Assembly (NCBI RefSeq): GCF_030532195.1
Contig: NZ_JAUNLP010000002.1
Location: 248,001 to 312,000 of the forward strand
Direction of reading: 5' to 3'
DNA from: Corynebacterium sp.
Lineage (GTDB): Bacteria > Actinomycetota > Actinomycetes > Mycobacteriales > Mycobacteriaceae
DNA: 64,000 nt
Position numbers and translations under genes: made by a program. Below, piece by piece: positions 1-9,458 of this stretch (the stretch's first letter is position 1; every line of letters starts with the position of its first letter). The notes under the pieces were generated by a model. The model ran no database searches. It saw only the letters and a program-made list of their open reading frames with translations, and was not told where the DNA came from.

Positions 1-131
1 CGTACTTCGCGGCCATTGCGGAGGATAAGTCAGATAGCGGGGCAGCTCCGGTTGCGGTCATTGATTTCAAGGTGTCAAGGCTGGTGGTCGCGGACTTTGT
101 GAAAGAGGTGCTGGCTCGTTCCACGCGCTAA
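1..131 (+). CDS. C-terminal end of an unidentified protein (partial)
   Basis: An open frame runs in from the window edge and stops at TAA 129-131. The 42 visible residues end in ADFVKEVLARSTR. The start and most of the protein lie outside the window, and the visible part carries no motif that identifies a family. It is called coding because the frame is open to the edge and ends just before the next gene on the same strand. Confidence 0.45.
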   Translation, partial: YFAAIAEDKSDSGAAPVAVIDFKVSRLVVADFVKEVLARSTR

Positions 132-180
132 CGGGGGCATTCGCGCCTTATTGCATTATGCATAGTTGTTGCCGTCTACA

Positions 181-1602
181 ATGTTCGGAGTGGAACAGCA
201 GCGTAACAGTATTGAAGATGGTGCAACGACGAAGCAAACGGCCAACGGGTACAAGGACCCGCGGGAGCAGGTAACTGGCCGTGCGATTGCCGTCTGGCTC
301 GCCGCGCTGGTGACCTACATCGTCGCCATTGTGGGCCGTACGTCGCTGGGTGTTGCCGGTGTTGAGGCGCTCGACCGCTTCCAGATCAACGCCTCGCAGC
401 TCGCCGTTTTCACCGCTGTCCAAGTCGGGGTCTACGCACTGGCACAGATTCCCACCGGCATCATCATCGACCGCATTGGGGCGAAAAAGACCATGGTCGC
501 CGGTGCTCTTATCATGGCGCTCGGCCAGGTCATCATCGCCTTTACCACGTCCTATCCCCTGGCCGTGGCTGCGCGCATTTTCATCGGCGCCGGCGATGCC
601 ACCGCGTTCCTCGGCGCTATGCGACTTCTCCCCGCATGGTTCCCGCTCCGCGTCACCCCACTGTTTACACAGCTGACGGCGGGGCTCGGGCAGCTGGGCC
701 AGTTCATCTCTGCCGTGCCATTCCTCGCCATCCTCCACGCCGCTGGCTGGGTTCCGGCGTTTCTGTCGCTGTCCACCGCAGGTCTGATCATCGCCATCGT
801 GGGGTTGATCGCGCTTGCCGACGTTCCGGAGGACACCAACGCGGTCAAGATGACCCGCAGTGAGCGTCGAGCCGCAAAGAAGGCTGCGAAGGAAGCAGCG
901 AAGGCCAACCCAGCTGCGGCTGACGCGCGCCTCACCATCGGCCAGACACTGAAGATTGTCACCACTCACCCGGTGTGCTGGCAGGGCTTCTTCACACACT
1001 GGACAGGTCTGATGCACCAGTGCATTTTCACTCTGCTCTGGGGCATGCCGCTGATGACGCTGGGTCTGGGATTAGAGCCAGCACAGGCCAGTATTGTGCT
1101 GGTCATCAATACGCTGTCGGTGATTGTGGCCGGTCCGCTGATGGGCATGGTGTCGGCACGCACGGGCCGCGGACGCATCAAGGTTGTCGTCGCCATTGCA
1201 GCGATTGACATGCTGATCTGGATTGTCTTCCTGCTACCGTCGAACCCGCCGGCGCTCTGGGCCATCATTGTGGTCAACATCCTGATGGCCGGCCTCGGTG
1301 CGATGTCCAACTTCGGCTTTGACTCCGTGCGTGAAGAGGTCGACCGCAAGGTCCTTGCCACCGGCACTGGCCTGGCCAACATGGGCGGCTTCGTCGCCAC
1401 CATGCTGGCGGCCCAAGGCGTTGGCTTCCTGCTGGACATCTCCTCCACAGATGGCAACTACACCTGGGAGTCCTTCCGGATTGGCTGGTTGGCCGTCATC
1501 GCTGTGTGGGCCATTGGGTTCATCGGCCTGCTGGTGGCCAAGCGCGCAGCTGCTCGCTTCGTTGAAAACCAGAAGCGCTTCGAGCTCGATCCAGTCGACT
1601 AA
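181..1602 (+). CDS. MFS transporter
   Basis: Predicted 473-residue polytopic inner-membrane permease of the major facilitator superfamily. Hydrophobic segments cover most of the protein, with the loop 2-3 signature as DRIGAKKTM near residues 98-106 and a basic cytoplasmic loop (ERRAAKKAAKEAAKA) between the two six-helix halves. Substrate cannot be read from the sequence. The ATG at 181 is preferred over an in-frame TTG at 166, which would add five residues; neither has a strong ribosome-binding site. It converges on the minus-strand gene ending at 1606, only 3 bases away. Confidence 0.85.
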   Translation: MFGVEQQRNSIEDGATTKQTANGYKDPREQVTGRAIAVWLAALVTYIVAIVGRTSLGVAGVEALDRFQINASQLAVFTAVQVGVYALAQIPTGIIIDRIGAKKTMVAGALIMALGQVIIAFTTSYPLAVAARIFIGAGDATAFLGAMRLLPAWFPLRVTPLFTQLTAGLGQLGQFISAVPFLAILHAAGWVPAFLSLSTAGLIIAIVGLIALADVPEDTNAVKMTRSERRAAKKAAKEAAKANPAAADARLTIGQTLKIVTTHPVCWQGFFTHWTGLMHQCIFTLLWGMPLMTLGLGLEPAQASIVLVINTLSVIVAGPLMGMVSARTGRGRIKVVVAIAAIDMLIWIVFLLPSNPPALWAIIVVNILMAGLGAMSNFGFDSVREEVDRKVLATGTGLANMGGFVATMLAAQGVGFLLDISSTDGNYTWESFRIGWLAVIAVWAIGFIGLLVAKRAAARFVENQKRFELDPVD

Positions 1603-1605
1603 AAC

Positions 1606-3696
1606 CTAGAACAGCGCCAACTGCTGCGGATCGTCCGGGTCATCGGGATCATCGGAGTTGTCCTGAGCCGCCGAGTTCTCCGACTCGGCTGCGTTCTCGG
1701 TGCCGTCGTCACGCGAAGTGCGCTCTGAATCCGGCTCGAATGCCTCGCGCTCGTAGATTTCCTGGAGCTTTTCGGTCTTGGTGATGCGGACGAGCTCGGC
1801 GTAGATAACCAGCTTCATAGAGCTGTTGACAAGTGGCCCAAGCTGCGAAAACAGCACTTCGACATCACCGTCGACGGCAAGGACTGCGCGGCGAAGGCTG
1901 TCTTCGGAGATAATCCAGCGGGAGGTCTCGGCGCACTTTTCACGGTCGCCGATAAAGTCCAGCGCCAGTGCGACCTGATTGCTAGCGACGCCCTCCAATG
2001 TGGCAGAGAGACGCTCGTTGGGAGCGGCATCTTTAAACAGACGGGCAATCTGAACGGCCTCGGCAGTAGCTACCTTGCCAGCGGCGTACTCAGCGATGAG
2101 CTCAGCCATCCTTTGTGCACCGATGTGCTGGTCGGTCAACCAGATATCGTGCAGCGCGTACATGACTGCCATGGCCTGCCAGGACGCATGTCCCCGGTAG
2201 AGAATTCCCAGGATACCGGCCTGTTCCAGCAGCCAGCCGACCATCGCCTCGCCATCGGCGCCATTGCGGGCACAGAGGTTTTCCACCTGCCATGCCATGT
2301 GGCTTTCCACGCAGCAGCCGTAGAACTTCTGGTCCTCCTCCAGCTGGGCGGCAAGTGAGACCACCTCGCAAGCGGCATACGGGTAGCCGTAGGCCAGTGT
2401 GGCGTGCGAAAAATCATCAACGCCCATAGTCACCCACGGGAATTCGCCGTGCCAGGGACCTCGACCGACAAGGAAACCAGCCACCAGATACGCCCAGCGC
2501 GTCGAGGCATCCGCGTTGTACCAATGCTCCAATGCCCGTGGAGTCGGGTGCCCACTGTCAGCGTAAATCAACCCAGCGTTGACCAGCATTTCCACAATCC
2601 ACGGCGCTGCAAAGGCACTCGCACCAATCGACGCTGCGAAGTCCTGAATCCACAACAAACTGGACTCTTCATACATGTGCAGCGGGTCTTTCAGACGGCC
2701 GTCATCGCTACCTGCGGCATCCATGAACGCCGACGCAAAGGCCACCGCGGCGACGGAGGCGTCGTCAAGCTCCTTCGACTCCAACGTTGCCGGGAACGGC
2801 TCTGTCGGATGAGGCTTGCGGATCGTCCACATATCCTCCTTCAGAGCAAGCGCGACCGCGCCGACAATACGAGCAATCTCCGGCGGAGCGGCCTCGGCCA
2901 TCTCTTCAGTGGCAAACGCCGACATCGACGGCGACTCGACGATGGCCAACAGCAACCGCTCCTCTGCCCAACGAACTGCATCGATGCGCAGTTCCGACCA
3001 CATTGTCGACGGCAGAAACTTCTCATCAATAGCCATCCACCGCAGCTCATTGCGAATATCCACCGGCGCGGTGGCAATAAGCGCGCGCACCTTGCGAGGA
3101 TCACACAAAAAGCCCGCGAGCCGCTCAATACGCTGCTCCGTCGTGCCCTCCGGATCTAGCCCTAGGCGCTCCATGCGCCGAGCGAGCATGTCCTCCGGCA
3201 GATTCGCCACCAAGTCCGCAACGTGGAAATCCAAGCTCGGCTCAGTCGGAAAAATCCGCGAAATATGCGACGGCACATGCCATACGCCCGCCGGCTCCTC
3301 CCACACCAGGCCCTGGCGCTGGCCACGTTCCAGCACTCTTTTCAGCTGCTGCTTGCCGACGGGATACCTCTTGCGGTCCACGCCCTTTGGAGTGTCGTGG
3401 GCCATGACGTCAGCATCCGAGGCCCAGTACGCGACCTCCGCGAGAGTCTCGAGCGTGGCGGAGTCTGCCAAAATATGAATCAAATGAGCAACGTCGAGCA
3501 CATCGGGCTCACAAAAAGATAGCGCCGTGTGTGCGGACTCCTGCGACATCAATAGCTCCACCGCGTCCTTGCCCGCGGCGGAGGAATCGGCCGAGGGGCA
3601 AGTGCGGCTCAGCAAAAAACGCAGGTCAGTGCCGTCCAGGTTGAGAATGAAGTCCTCATACCTGGGGCGAACCGAGTAATCGACGTTGCGTTCCAT
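1606..3696 (-). CDS. Hypothetical protein with acidic tail and C-terminal clamp-binding-like motif
   Basis: Predicted 696-residue soluble protein that I cannot place with certainty. No signal peptide, transmembrane segment or Walker motif is visible. A region near residues 130-165 (KQQLKRVLERGQRQGLVWEE) looks like a winged-helix type segment. The last 45 residues are a low-complexity acidic tail (DDPDDPDDP) ending exactly in QQLALF, which fits the bacterial sliding-clamp binding pentapeptide QLxLF. The start ATG at 3696 opens directly on MERNVDYSVRP. It might be related to the actinobacterial helicase-associated proteins, but that is a guess. It is transcribed towards the MFS gene and away from glnE. 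Confidence 0.7.
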   Translation of the reverse strand: MERNVDYSVRPRYEDFILNLDGTDLRFLLSRTCPSADSSAAGKDAVELLMSQESAHTALSFCEPDVLDVAHLIHILADSATLETLAEVAYWASDADVMAHDTPKGVDRKRYPVGKQQLKRVLERGQRQGLVWEEPAGVWHVPSHISRIFPTEPSLDFHVADLVANLPEDMLARRMERLGLDPEGTTEQRIERLAGFLCDPRKVRALIATAPVDIRNELRWMAIDEKFLPSTMWSELRIDAVRWAEERLLLAIVESPSMSAFATEEMAEAAPPEIARIVGAVALALKEDMWTIRKPHPTEPFPATLESKELDDASVAAVAFASAFMDAAGSDDGRLKDPLHMYEESSLLWIQDFAASIGASAFAAPWIVEMLVNAGLIYADSGHPTPRALEHWYNADASTRWAYLVAGFLVGRGPWHGEFPWVTMGVDDFSHATLAYGYPYAACEVVSLAAQLEEDQKFYGCCVESHMAWQVENLCARNGADGEAMVGWLLEQAGILGILYRGHASWQAMAVMYALHDIWLTDQHIGAQRMAELIAEYAAGKVATAEAVQIARLFKDAAPNERLSATLEGVASNQVALALDFIGDREKCAETSRWIISEDSLRRAVLAVDGDVEVLFSQLGPLVNSSMKLVIYAELVRITKTEKLQEIYEREAFEPDSERTSRDDGTENAAESENSAAQDNSDDPDDPDDPQQLALF

Positions 3697-3770
3697 AGCC
3701 CACCATTATGCCCGGCCTTTCCGCCAGGGCAAAGGCACACCGAAATTTTTTACAAAGAGTTGGTTTTCCC

Positions 3771-6700
3771 TCAGCCGTGGTCAGGATTTTCCTCTCCCCA
3801 GAACACCTTGTTCACTACGCGCTCCGAATGGCGCGTTAGCCGCAGGTAATGCTCAATGAAACCATTGGAATCTGCAGGATCCCACCCGGCGGCACCTGCG
3901 ACCTGCGTCAGATGACGTCCCGGCTGCGGCAGCTGGTCCGTGCGCTTTCCGCGCGTGAGCACCAGCGCATTTCGAGCCTTCGTAGCCATCAGCCACGCAT
4001 CGCGCAGTGCATCGGCATCTTCCGCGTCCAGAATCTCGTGGGATTTCAGTACCTCGAGTGTCTCGAGCGTAGAAGTATTGTGCAGCTCAGGTACTTCGTG
4101 GGCGTGCAGCATAGTCAGCAGCTGCACCGTCCACTCAATATCCGTCAGTGCACCAGAGCCGAGCTTGGTGTGCGTGCGACGATCAGCACCATGTGGCAGA
4201 CGCTCGGAGTCCACGCGCGCTTTCATGCGGCGAACCTCACGCACCATCTTGGTATCAGCACCACCCTGCGGGTAACGCAGTCCATCGATGCCGTGGAGGA
4301 AACGCAGGCCCAAGTCCTTATCCCCAGCAATCCAGGTAGCACGCAGGAGCGCTTGAATCTCCCAGGTCTCGCCCCAGCGTTCGTAGTAGGTCAGGTACGA
4401 GTCCAGTGTTCGCACAATGGGACCCGAACGTCCCTCCGGACGCAGGTCCACATCGACTTCCAGCGGTGGGTCCTGGCTGGGCTTCGCCAGGCGACGCCGC
4501 AGCGAGTCACAGATGCGCGTTGCCCACTTGACCACCGCAGCATCGTCGACAAGCGGATTTCCGTCGGCGTCCTTGCGCGGTTCACAGATGAACATCACAT
4601 CAGCATCCGAACCGTAGCCCAACTCCGCGCCACCGAGGCGTCCCATGCCAATGACGGAGATGATCCCTGGGATCTCACGGTCCGGATGCGCCAGCTGCCA
4701 GCCACGAATTTCAGCGGATAGCGCTGCTTCCAGCACGTTATCCCACACCATGGACAGCGAATGGCAGACCTCGCGCACATCCATCAGCCCAAACAGGTCG
4801 GCAGAGGCAATACGCGCGAGCTCAGCCCGACGCAGCGAGCGAGCCACCGAAATGGCCTTGGCCGGATCATTGTGCCGCGACGCAGCCGCGACCAGGGCCT
4901 TGCCAACGGTCTGCGGATCGGTATCCAGCAATTTCGGCCCCGAAGCACCATCGCCAAAACGCTTAATAATCTCCGGCGCGCTCATCAACAGATCCGAGGC
5001 ATACGGCGACGACCCGAGAACACGCATCAACCGCTGGCCGACGATTCCTTCATCCCGCAGCATTCGAAGGAACCAGGACTGGGCATATAGTTTCTCCGAC
5101 AACTTGCGATAGTTCAGCAGGCCCGCGTCGGGGTCTGGGGTTGTCGACAACCACTCCATCAATGTCGGTAGCAGCATCGCCTGGATGCGCGACTTGCGCG
5201 AACTACCGGCAGCCAGCGCCGACAGGTGATCATAGGCGCGATCTGGGTATTGATAACCGAGTGCGGCCAGCTGACGCTTGGCGGCATCTGCCGACAGCTG
5301 CAGCGTCCCGATGTCCTGCTCGACAACGAAGTTGAGCAGCGGACGGTAGAAGAGCTTATTGTGCAGCGAACGAATCTGAGAGCTAGCCAGGCGAACCTGG
5401 CGCGCCAGTGTCTTGCTGGCATCCTTGCTGCCCTCCCCTGTCAGACCAGCTGCGCGGCCGAGCCACTGCAACGCGTCGGTGTCATCTTCCGCGGGCAGCA
5501 AGTGCGTACGTCGCATCTTCTGCAGTTGGAGTCGGTGCTCAAGCAGACGGATGAACTCATAGGCATTAATCAGTGCGGCACCATCTTCACGGCCGATGTA
5601 GCCGCCCTCCACCAAGGCGTCGAGTGCCATCACCGTTGGCAATACTCGCAGGCTATCGTCATAGCGGCCATGGACCAGCTGAAGTAGCTGCACCGCGAAC
5701 TCAACGTCACGCAGGCCACCGCGACCGAGCTTTAACTCACGCCGACGCAAGTCCTCCGGCACATTCTGCACCACGCGTGCGCGCATGCGCTGGACATCGT
5801 CAACAAAGGACTCACGCTGCGAGGCATTCCACACCATTGGTGAGAGTGCATCGACGTATTCGTGCCCGAGCTCTACATCGCCAGTCATCGGCCGTGCCTT
5901 CAGCAGGGCCTGAAACTCCCAGGTCTCAGCCCAGCGCTTGTAGTAGGCGACATGGGAATCGACAGTGCGCACAAGGGCACCGGACTTGCCCTCTGGGCGC
6001 AGATTGGCATCGACCTCAAAGAAGCAGTGACAGGAGATGCGGATAAATTCGCTGGCCAGGCGCGTCGCACGGGCATCTGCGGGCTCAGCGACAAAGATGA
6101 CATCGACATCAGAGATGTAGTTGAGCTCTTCGGCACCGCACTTGCCCATGGCGATAACCGCCAGCCGTGTGGATACCGGAGAGGAAGGAAAGACCTGCTG
6201 GACTGCAACGGCCAGCGCTGCGGTCAGTGCTGCATCGGCCAGGTCACTAAGCGCTTCGGAGACCTGAACAAAAGACACTTCCGGCTGACCAGGACGCCGC
6301 TTTCCGCGTGGGTAAGTGCCGGCCAAGTCAGCTGCGGCAATACGCATAATCAAATCGCGGTACGCACATTGCATGGCCACTTCTGCTTCGCGGCCGGTGA
6401 GCTCTGCACGATAGAGACCCGGTCCTTCCAGCGTGGATGGGGCAACAACTGGTTTGCGGTACTCGGGGTCTTTCGCCTTTTCCAGGCTCGCTTCATCGGT
6501 GAGCTCAATGACTTCTGGCTTAGCCCCAACGCTGGACAGCATCTCGCGGAACATATCGGCCTCGGTGGGAAAGTCCGCCTGCAGCAGCACCCACTTATCA
6601 GGATGCGCCACTAAGTGGTCACCCAACATGCTTGAACCACCGAGCAGTGCGAACAGCCGAGTGCGAAGCGGCACCTGCTCACGCATGGCAGCATCGAGGC

Positions 6701-6950
6701 CGGACCAAGTGGCCCAATCCTCCAGCTTTCCATCGTTTTCCAGCTCATCCAGTGCGCCTTTCAAACGCACCAGCGCCATCAGCGCCAGATTGGGATCGCT
6801 GGCACCGGCAAGTCCCCACAACAGCTGGAGAGATCGCTCGTTATACCACCCCAAATCTTCGAGGTCGGTGCGCGTTCGTTCGTCGTTACGCAGCCCTAGC
6901 GCAGCCGGACGTGGCACCGACTGACGAGTAGTGCGCGGTCGATTCATCAT
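3771..6950 (-). CDS. glnE: Bifunctional glutamine synthetase adenylyltransferase/deadenylylase
   Basis: Predicted 1059-residue GlnE, which adenylylates and deadenylylates a conserved tyrosine of glutamine synthetase I to lower or restore its activity according to nitrogen state. The two nucleotidyltransferase halves are visible: the first with GKCGAEELNYISDVDVIF, the second with GMGRLGGAELGYGSDADVMF, each followed by the DLRPEGRSG type motif. Length fits the actinobacterial family (about 1000 residues). It starts with two consecutive ATG codons (6950 and 6947). It lies 34 bases downstream of glnA2 in the same direction, the same order as in mycobacteria, so co-transcription is likely. Confidence 0.97.
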   Translation of the reverse strand: MMNRPRTTRQSVPRPAALGLRNDERTRTDLEDLGWYNERSLQLLWGLAGASDPNLALMALVRLKGALDELENDGKLEDWATWSGLDAAMREQVPLRTRLFALLGGSSMLGDHLVAHPDKWVLLQADFPTEADMFREMLSSVGAKPEVIELTDEASLEKAKDPEYRKPVVAPSTLEGPGLYRAELTGREAEVAMQCAYRDLIMRIAAADLAGTYPRGKRRPGQPEVSFVQVSEALSDLADAALTAALAVAVQQVFPSSPVSTRLAVIAMGKCGAEELNYISDVDVIFVAEPADARATRLASEFIRISCHCFFEVDANLRPEGKSGALVRTVDSHVAYYKRWAETWEFQALLKARPMTGDVELGHEYVDALSPMVWNASQRESFVDDVQRMRARVVQNVPEDLRRRELKLGRGGLRDVEFAVQLLQLVHGRYDDSLRVLPTVMALDALVEGGYIGREDGAALINAYEFIRLLEHRLQLQKMRRTHLLPAEDDTDALQWLGRAAGLTGEGSKDASKTLARQVRLASSQIRSLHNKLFYRPLLNFVVEQDIGTLQLSADAAKRQLAALGYQYPDRAYDHLSALAAGSSRKSRIQAMLLPTLMEWLSTTPDPDAGLLNYRKLSEKLYAQSWFLRMLRDEGIVGQRLMRVLGSSPYASDLLMSAPEIIKRFGDGASGPKLLDTDPQTVGKALVAAASRHNDPAKAISVARSLRRAELARIASADLFGLMDVREVCHSLSMVWDNVLEAALSAEIRGWQLAHPDREIPGIISVIGMGRLGGAELGYGSDADVMFICEPRKDADGNPLVDDAAVVKWATRICDSLRRRLAKPSQDPPLEVDVDLRPEGRSGPIVRTLDSYLTYYERWGETWEIQALLRATWIAGDKDLGLRFLHGIDGLRYPQGGADTKMVREVRRMKARVDSERLPHGADRRTHTKLGSGALTDIEWTVQLLTMLHAHEVPELHNTSTLETLEVLKSHEILDAEDADALRDAWLMATKARNALVLTRGKRTDQLPQPGRHLTQVAGAAGWDPADSNGFIEHYLRLTRHSERVVNKVFWGEENPDHG

Positions 6951-6984
6951 TGGAAAAGGTCACCCGTTAACAAACGTTTCGAAA

Positions 6985-8325
6985 TTAGTAGTCCAAAGTT
7001 GTGCGCAGCTCCCACTGCGTTACCTGACGCTGGAAGTCGCGCCATTCCCGCCACTTGTTAAGAAGGAAGAATTCGTAGACGTGGTCGCCCAGTGCATCGG
7101 CGACGAGGTCGGAGCGTTCCATTTCCTGCAATGCCACTTCCAGTGATGTCGGCAGGTCGCGGTAGCCCATCGCACGGCGTTCACGCCTGGTCAGCTCGGA
7201 GATGTTGTCTTCCGCCTGCTCGGGCAGTTGGTAGCCTTCCTTGATGCCCTTGAGACCAGCGGCCAAAATCACCGAGTAAGCCAGGTAGGGGTTACAGGCG
7301 GAATCCAGCGAGCGAATCTCCACTCGACGGGAATGTGCCTTGCCCGGCGAGTACATGGGTACACGCACGAGAGCTGAGCGGTTAGCCATGCCCCAGGTGG
7401 CCGACGTCGGCGCCTCGTCGCCGAATGCCGTGCGCTTGTAGGAGTTGACCCACTGATTGGTCACGGCGGAGATTTCACTGGCGTGTGTCAGGATGCCGGC
7501 GATGAACCCCTTAGCGGTATCCGACAGCTGGTTTTCATCATCGGGGTCGTGGAATGCATTGGTGTCGCCCTCAAAGAGCGAGATGTGCGTGTGCATGCCA
7601 TTGCCCGGCTGGTTTTCAAACGGCTTCGGCATGAACGTCGCCTGGACACCGTTTTTAATAGCAATCTGCTTAATGATGTAGCGGAAGGACATCACGCTGT
7701 CCGCCATGGTCAACGGATCTGCGTAACGCAGGTCAATTTCCTGTTGTCCCGGCGCATTTTCGTGGTGGGAAAACTCCACCGGAATGCCCATGTCCTCCAA
7801 GACGGTGATGGCCTCCTGGCGGAAACGTGGTGCACGGTCGTAGACCGCCTGGTCAAAGTAGCCGCCATTGTCAGTCGGCACCGGTGGCTTACCGTCCGTG
7901 TCCAAGCTCTCTACCAGGAAGAACTCAATCTCCGGGTGGATGAACGCGTGGAAGCCTTCGTCGGCAAGCGCCTTCATCTGACGACGCAGCACCTGACGCG
8001 GATCCGCCCACGACGGCTGACCATCGGGCATGACAATGTCGCAGAACATGCGAGCAGAAGTAATCGTGTCATCGTTGTGCAGGTTGGGCATGACCTGGAA
8101 GGTGGAGGGGTCCGGCTGGGCGATGGTGTCTGCCTCAGAGACGCGTGAGAAGCCCTCGACTGCAGAGCCGTCGAAGCCAATGCCCTCTGCGAAAGCTCCC
8201 TCCAGCTCAGCTGGTGCTACCGCAACCGACTTGAGATAACCCAAGATATCGGTGAACCAGAGGCGAATGTAGCGAATATCTTGTTCTTCAATTGCGCGAA
8301 GGACGAATTCCTGCTGACTGTTCAT
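6985..8325 (-). CDS. glnA2: Type I glutamine synthetase (GlnA2-type)
   Basis: Predicted 446-residue glutamine synthetase, making glutamine from glutamate, ammonia and ATP. It has the N-terminal beta-grasp domain (FTDILGYLKSVAV), the GFDGSAVEGF motif, the ATP-site segment with FMPKPFENQPGNGMHTH and the glutamate-binding NRSALVRVP region. The length and the position directly upstream of glnE match mycobacterial GlnA2 (446 residues). An ATG at 8325 opening on MNSQQEFVLRAI is chosen; an upstream extension to 8367 is not conserved-looking. The main GlnA1 is not in this window, so whether GlnE acts on this enzyme cannot be told from sequence. Confidence 0.95.
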   Translation of the reverse strand: MNSQQEFVLRAIEEQDIRYIRLWFTDILGYLKSVAVAPAELEGAFAEGIGFDGSAVEGFSRVSEADTIAQPDPSTFQVMPNLHNDDTITSARMFCDIVMPDGQPSWADPRQVLRRQMKALADEGFHAFIHPEIEFFLVESLDTDGKPPVPTDNGGYFDQAVYDRAPRFRQEAITVLEDMGIPVEFSHHENAPGQQEIDLRYADPLTMADSVMSFRYIIKQIAIKNGVQATFMPKPFENQPGNGMHTHISLFEGDTNAFHDPDDENQLSDTAKGFIAGILTHASEISAVTNQWVNSYKRTAFGDEAPTSATWGMANRSALVRVPMYSPGKAHSRRVEIRSLDSACNPYLAYSVILAAGLKGIKEGYQLPEQAEDNISELTRRERRAMGYRDLPTSLEVALQEMERSDLVADALGDHVYEFFLLNKWREWRDFQRQVTQWELRTTLDY

Positions 8326-8486
8326 ACTTTCCAACGTTACCCAGGCGGGCGGACTCGCGGTGTGCAATCGCCCCTTCTAAGAAGGCGTGCACCGAACTTC
8401 CGCGGCAATAAGTGCGTAACGACGGCACTGAGCAAGTGCCCCTTGCTACTTCGTATCCTCCGAGGTCTGTGGCATGCTCTATTGGC
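8326..8486. promoter_or_regulatory. Divergent intergenic region glnA2/panB with small hairpins
   Basis: This 161-base spacer must hold promoters for both glnA2 (minus) and panB (plus). It contains an interrupted stem around 8371-8396 with the core CCTTCTAAGAAGG and two overlapping small stems near 8430-8450 (GCACTgagcaAGTGC and AGCAAG/CTTGCT). I found no clear AmtR-type operator and no convincing consensus promoter on either strand. Confidence 0.3.
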
Positions 8487-9296
8487 ATGAGCGGAAAAAA
8501 GATTCGTCTGAACAATCTTGCCGAATGGAAGGCTGAGTCCCGCCCCTGGGCAATGCTGACCTGCTACGACTACTCAACTGCGCGGGCATTTTCCGCCGCT
8601 GGCATTGAGCTTCTGCTGGTGGGCGACTCCGCGGCAAACGTGATCTACGGCTATGACACCACCACTGAAATCACTCTGGAAGAGATGATTCCGCTGGTCC
8701 GTGGCGTGGTGCGCGGCGCTGGCAATGCTCTGGTGGTCGCCGACCTGCCCTTTGGCACCTACGAGGCCTCCGATGAGCAGGCAGTCATGTCCGCTGCGAA
8801 GATGATGCGCGAAACTGGCGCACACATGGTCAAGATCGAAGGCGGCGTACGCATCGCACCGCGTATCCGCGCACTGGTCAACGCCGGCATTCCGGTCATG
8901 GCACACATCGGCTTTACCCCGCAGTCCGTCAACGCGCTGTCCGGTTTCAAGGTTCAGGGACGCGGCAGTGGCGCCGAGCAGCTGCGTGCCGACGCCCAGG
9001 CGGTGGCCGAAGCTGGTGCCGCAGCCGTTGTCCTGGAGATGGTCCCGGCTGAGCTGGCAACCGAAATTACTCGTGAACTGCCTATTCCAACCTGCGGTAT
9101 CGGCGCTGGCAACCAATGCGATGGTCAGGTGCTGGTGTGGCAGGATGCCTTTGCAGTGCCGGCCGATGGCCGTAGGCCGTCGTTCAGCTCGGTGTTCGGC
9201 GAGGTCGGCGAGATGCTGACCAATGGTGCAAAGCAGTACATCGACCAGGTTCACTCCCGCGAATTCCCGACCGAGGCGCAGAACTTCTCCGGTTAG
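8487..9296 (+). CDS. panB: 3-methyl-2-oxobutanoate hydroxymethyltransferase
   Basis: Predicted 269-residue ketopantoate hydroxymethyltransferase, the first step of pantothenate and hence coenzyme A synthesis: it transfers a hydroxymethyl group from methylenetetrahydrofolate to 2-oxoisovalerate. Family motifs are present: MLTCYDYSTARAFSAAG, LLVGDSAANVIYGYDTT, the magnesium and substrate region VKIEGG, MAHIGFTPQ, and GIGAGNQCDGQVLVW. Start ATG at 8487 gives MSGKKIRLNNL; an upstream in-frame ATG at 8412 would add an unconserved leader. A panC gene does not follow. As in mycobacteria it sits between glnA2 and the CYTH/CHAD gene. Confidence 0.96.
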   Translation: MSGKKIRLNNLAEWKAESRPWAMLTCYDYSTARAFSAAGIELLLVGDSAANVIYGYDTTTEITLEEMIPLVRGVVRGAGNALVVADLPFGTYEASDEQAVMSAAKMMRETGAHMVKIEGGVRIAPRIRALVNAGIPVMAHIGFTPQSVNALSGFKVQGRGSGAEQLRADAQAVAEAGAAAVVLEMVPAELATEITRELPIPTCGIGAGNQCDGQVLVWQDAFAVPADGRRPSFSSVFGEVGEMLTNGAKQYIDQVHSREFPTEAQNFSG

Positions 9297-9324
9297 TTAC
9301 TGCTTTTTAGTAGACAAAGTCGCC

Positions 9325-9349
9325 CAGGCGCCCAGCCTATGGGCGCCTG
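9325..9349. terminator. Stem-loop after panB
   Basis: A perfect 10-bp inverted repeat, CAGGCGCCCA and TGGGCGCCTG, with a 5-base loop lies 28 bases after the panB stop. There is no following T-run, so it is a weak candidate terminator or an mRNA 3-prime stabiliser. Confidence 0.4.
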
Positions 9350-9458
9350 ACTGGAAGCCTCCTGGTTGCCCCTGAATTAGCAGTTATCTCCCACCCCGTG
9401 ACCGATTCGGACACTTGTGTATGAAAATTTCTGCAGTTCGGGGGTAGAATCAAGACCC

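Noticed and set aside
3849..4721. 290-codon open frame opposite glnE
   Set aside because: Antisense to the conserved second catalytic half of glnE; no independent evidence.
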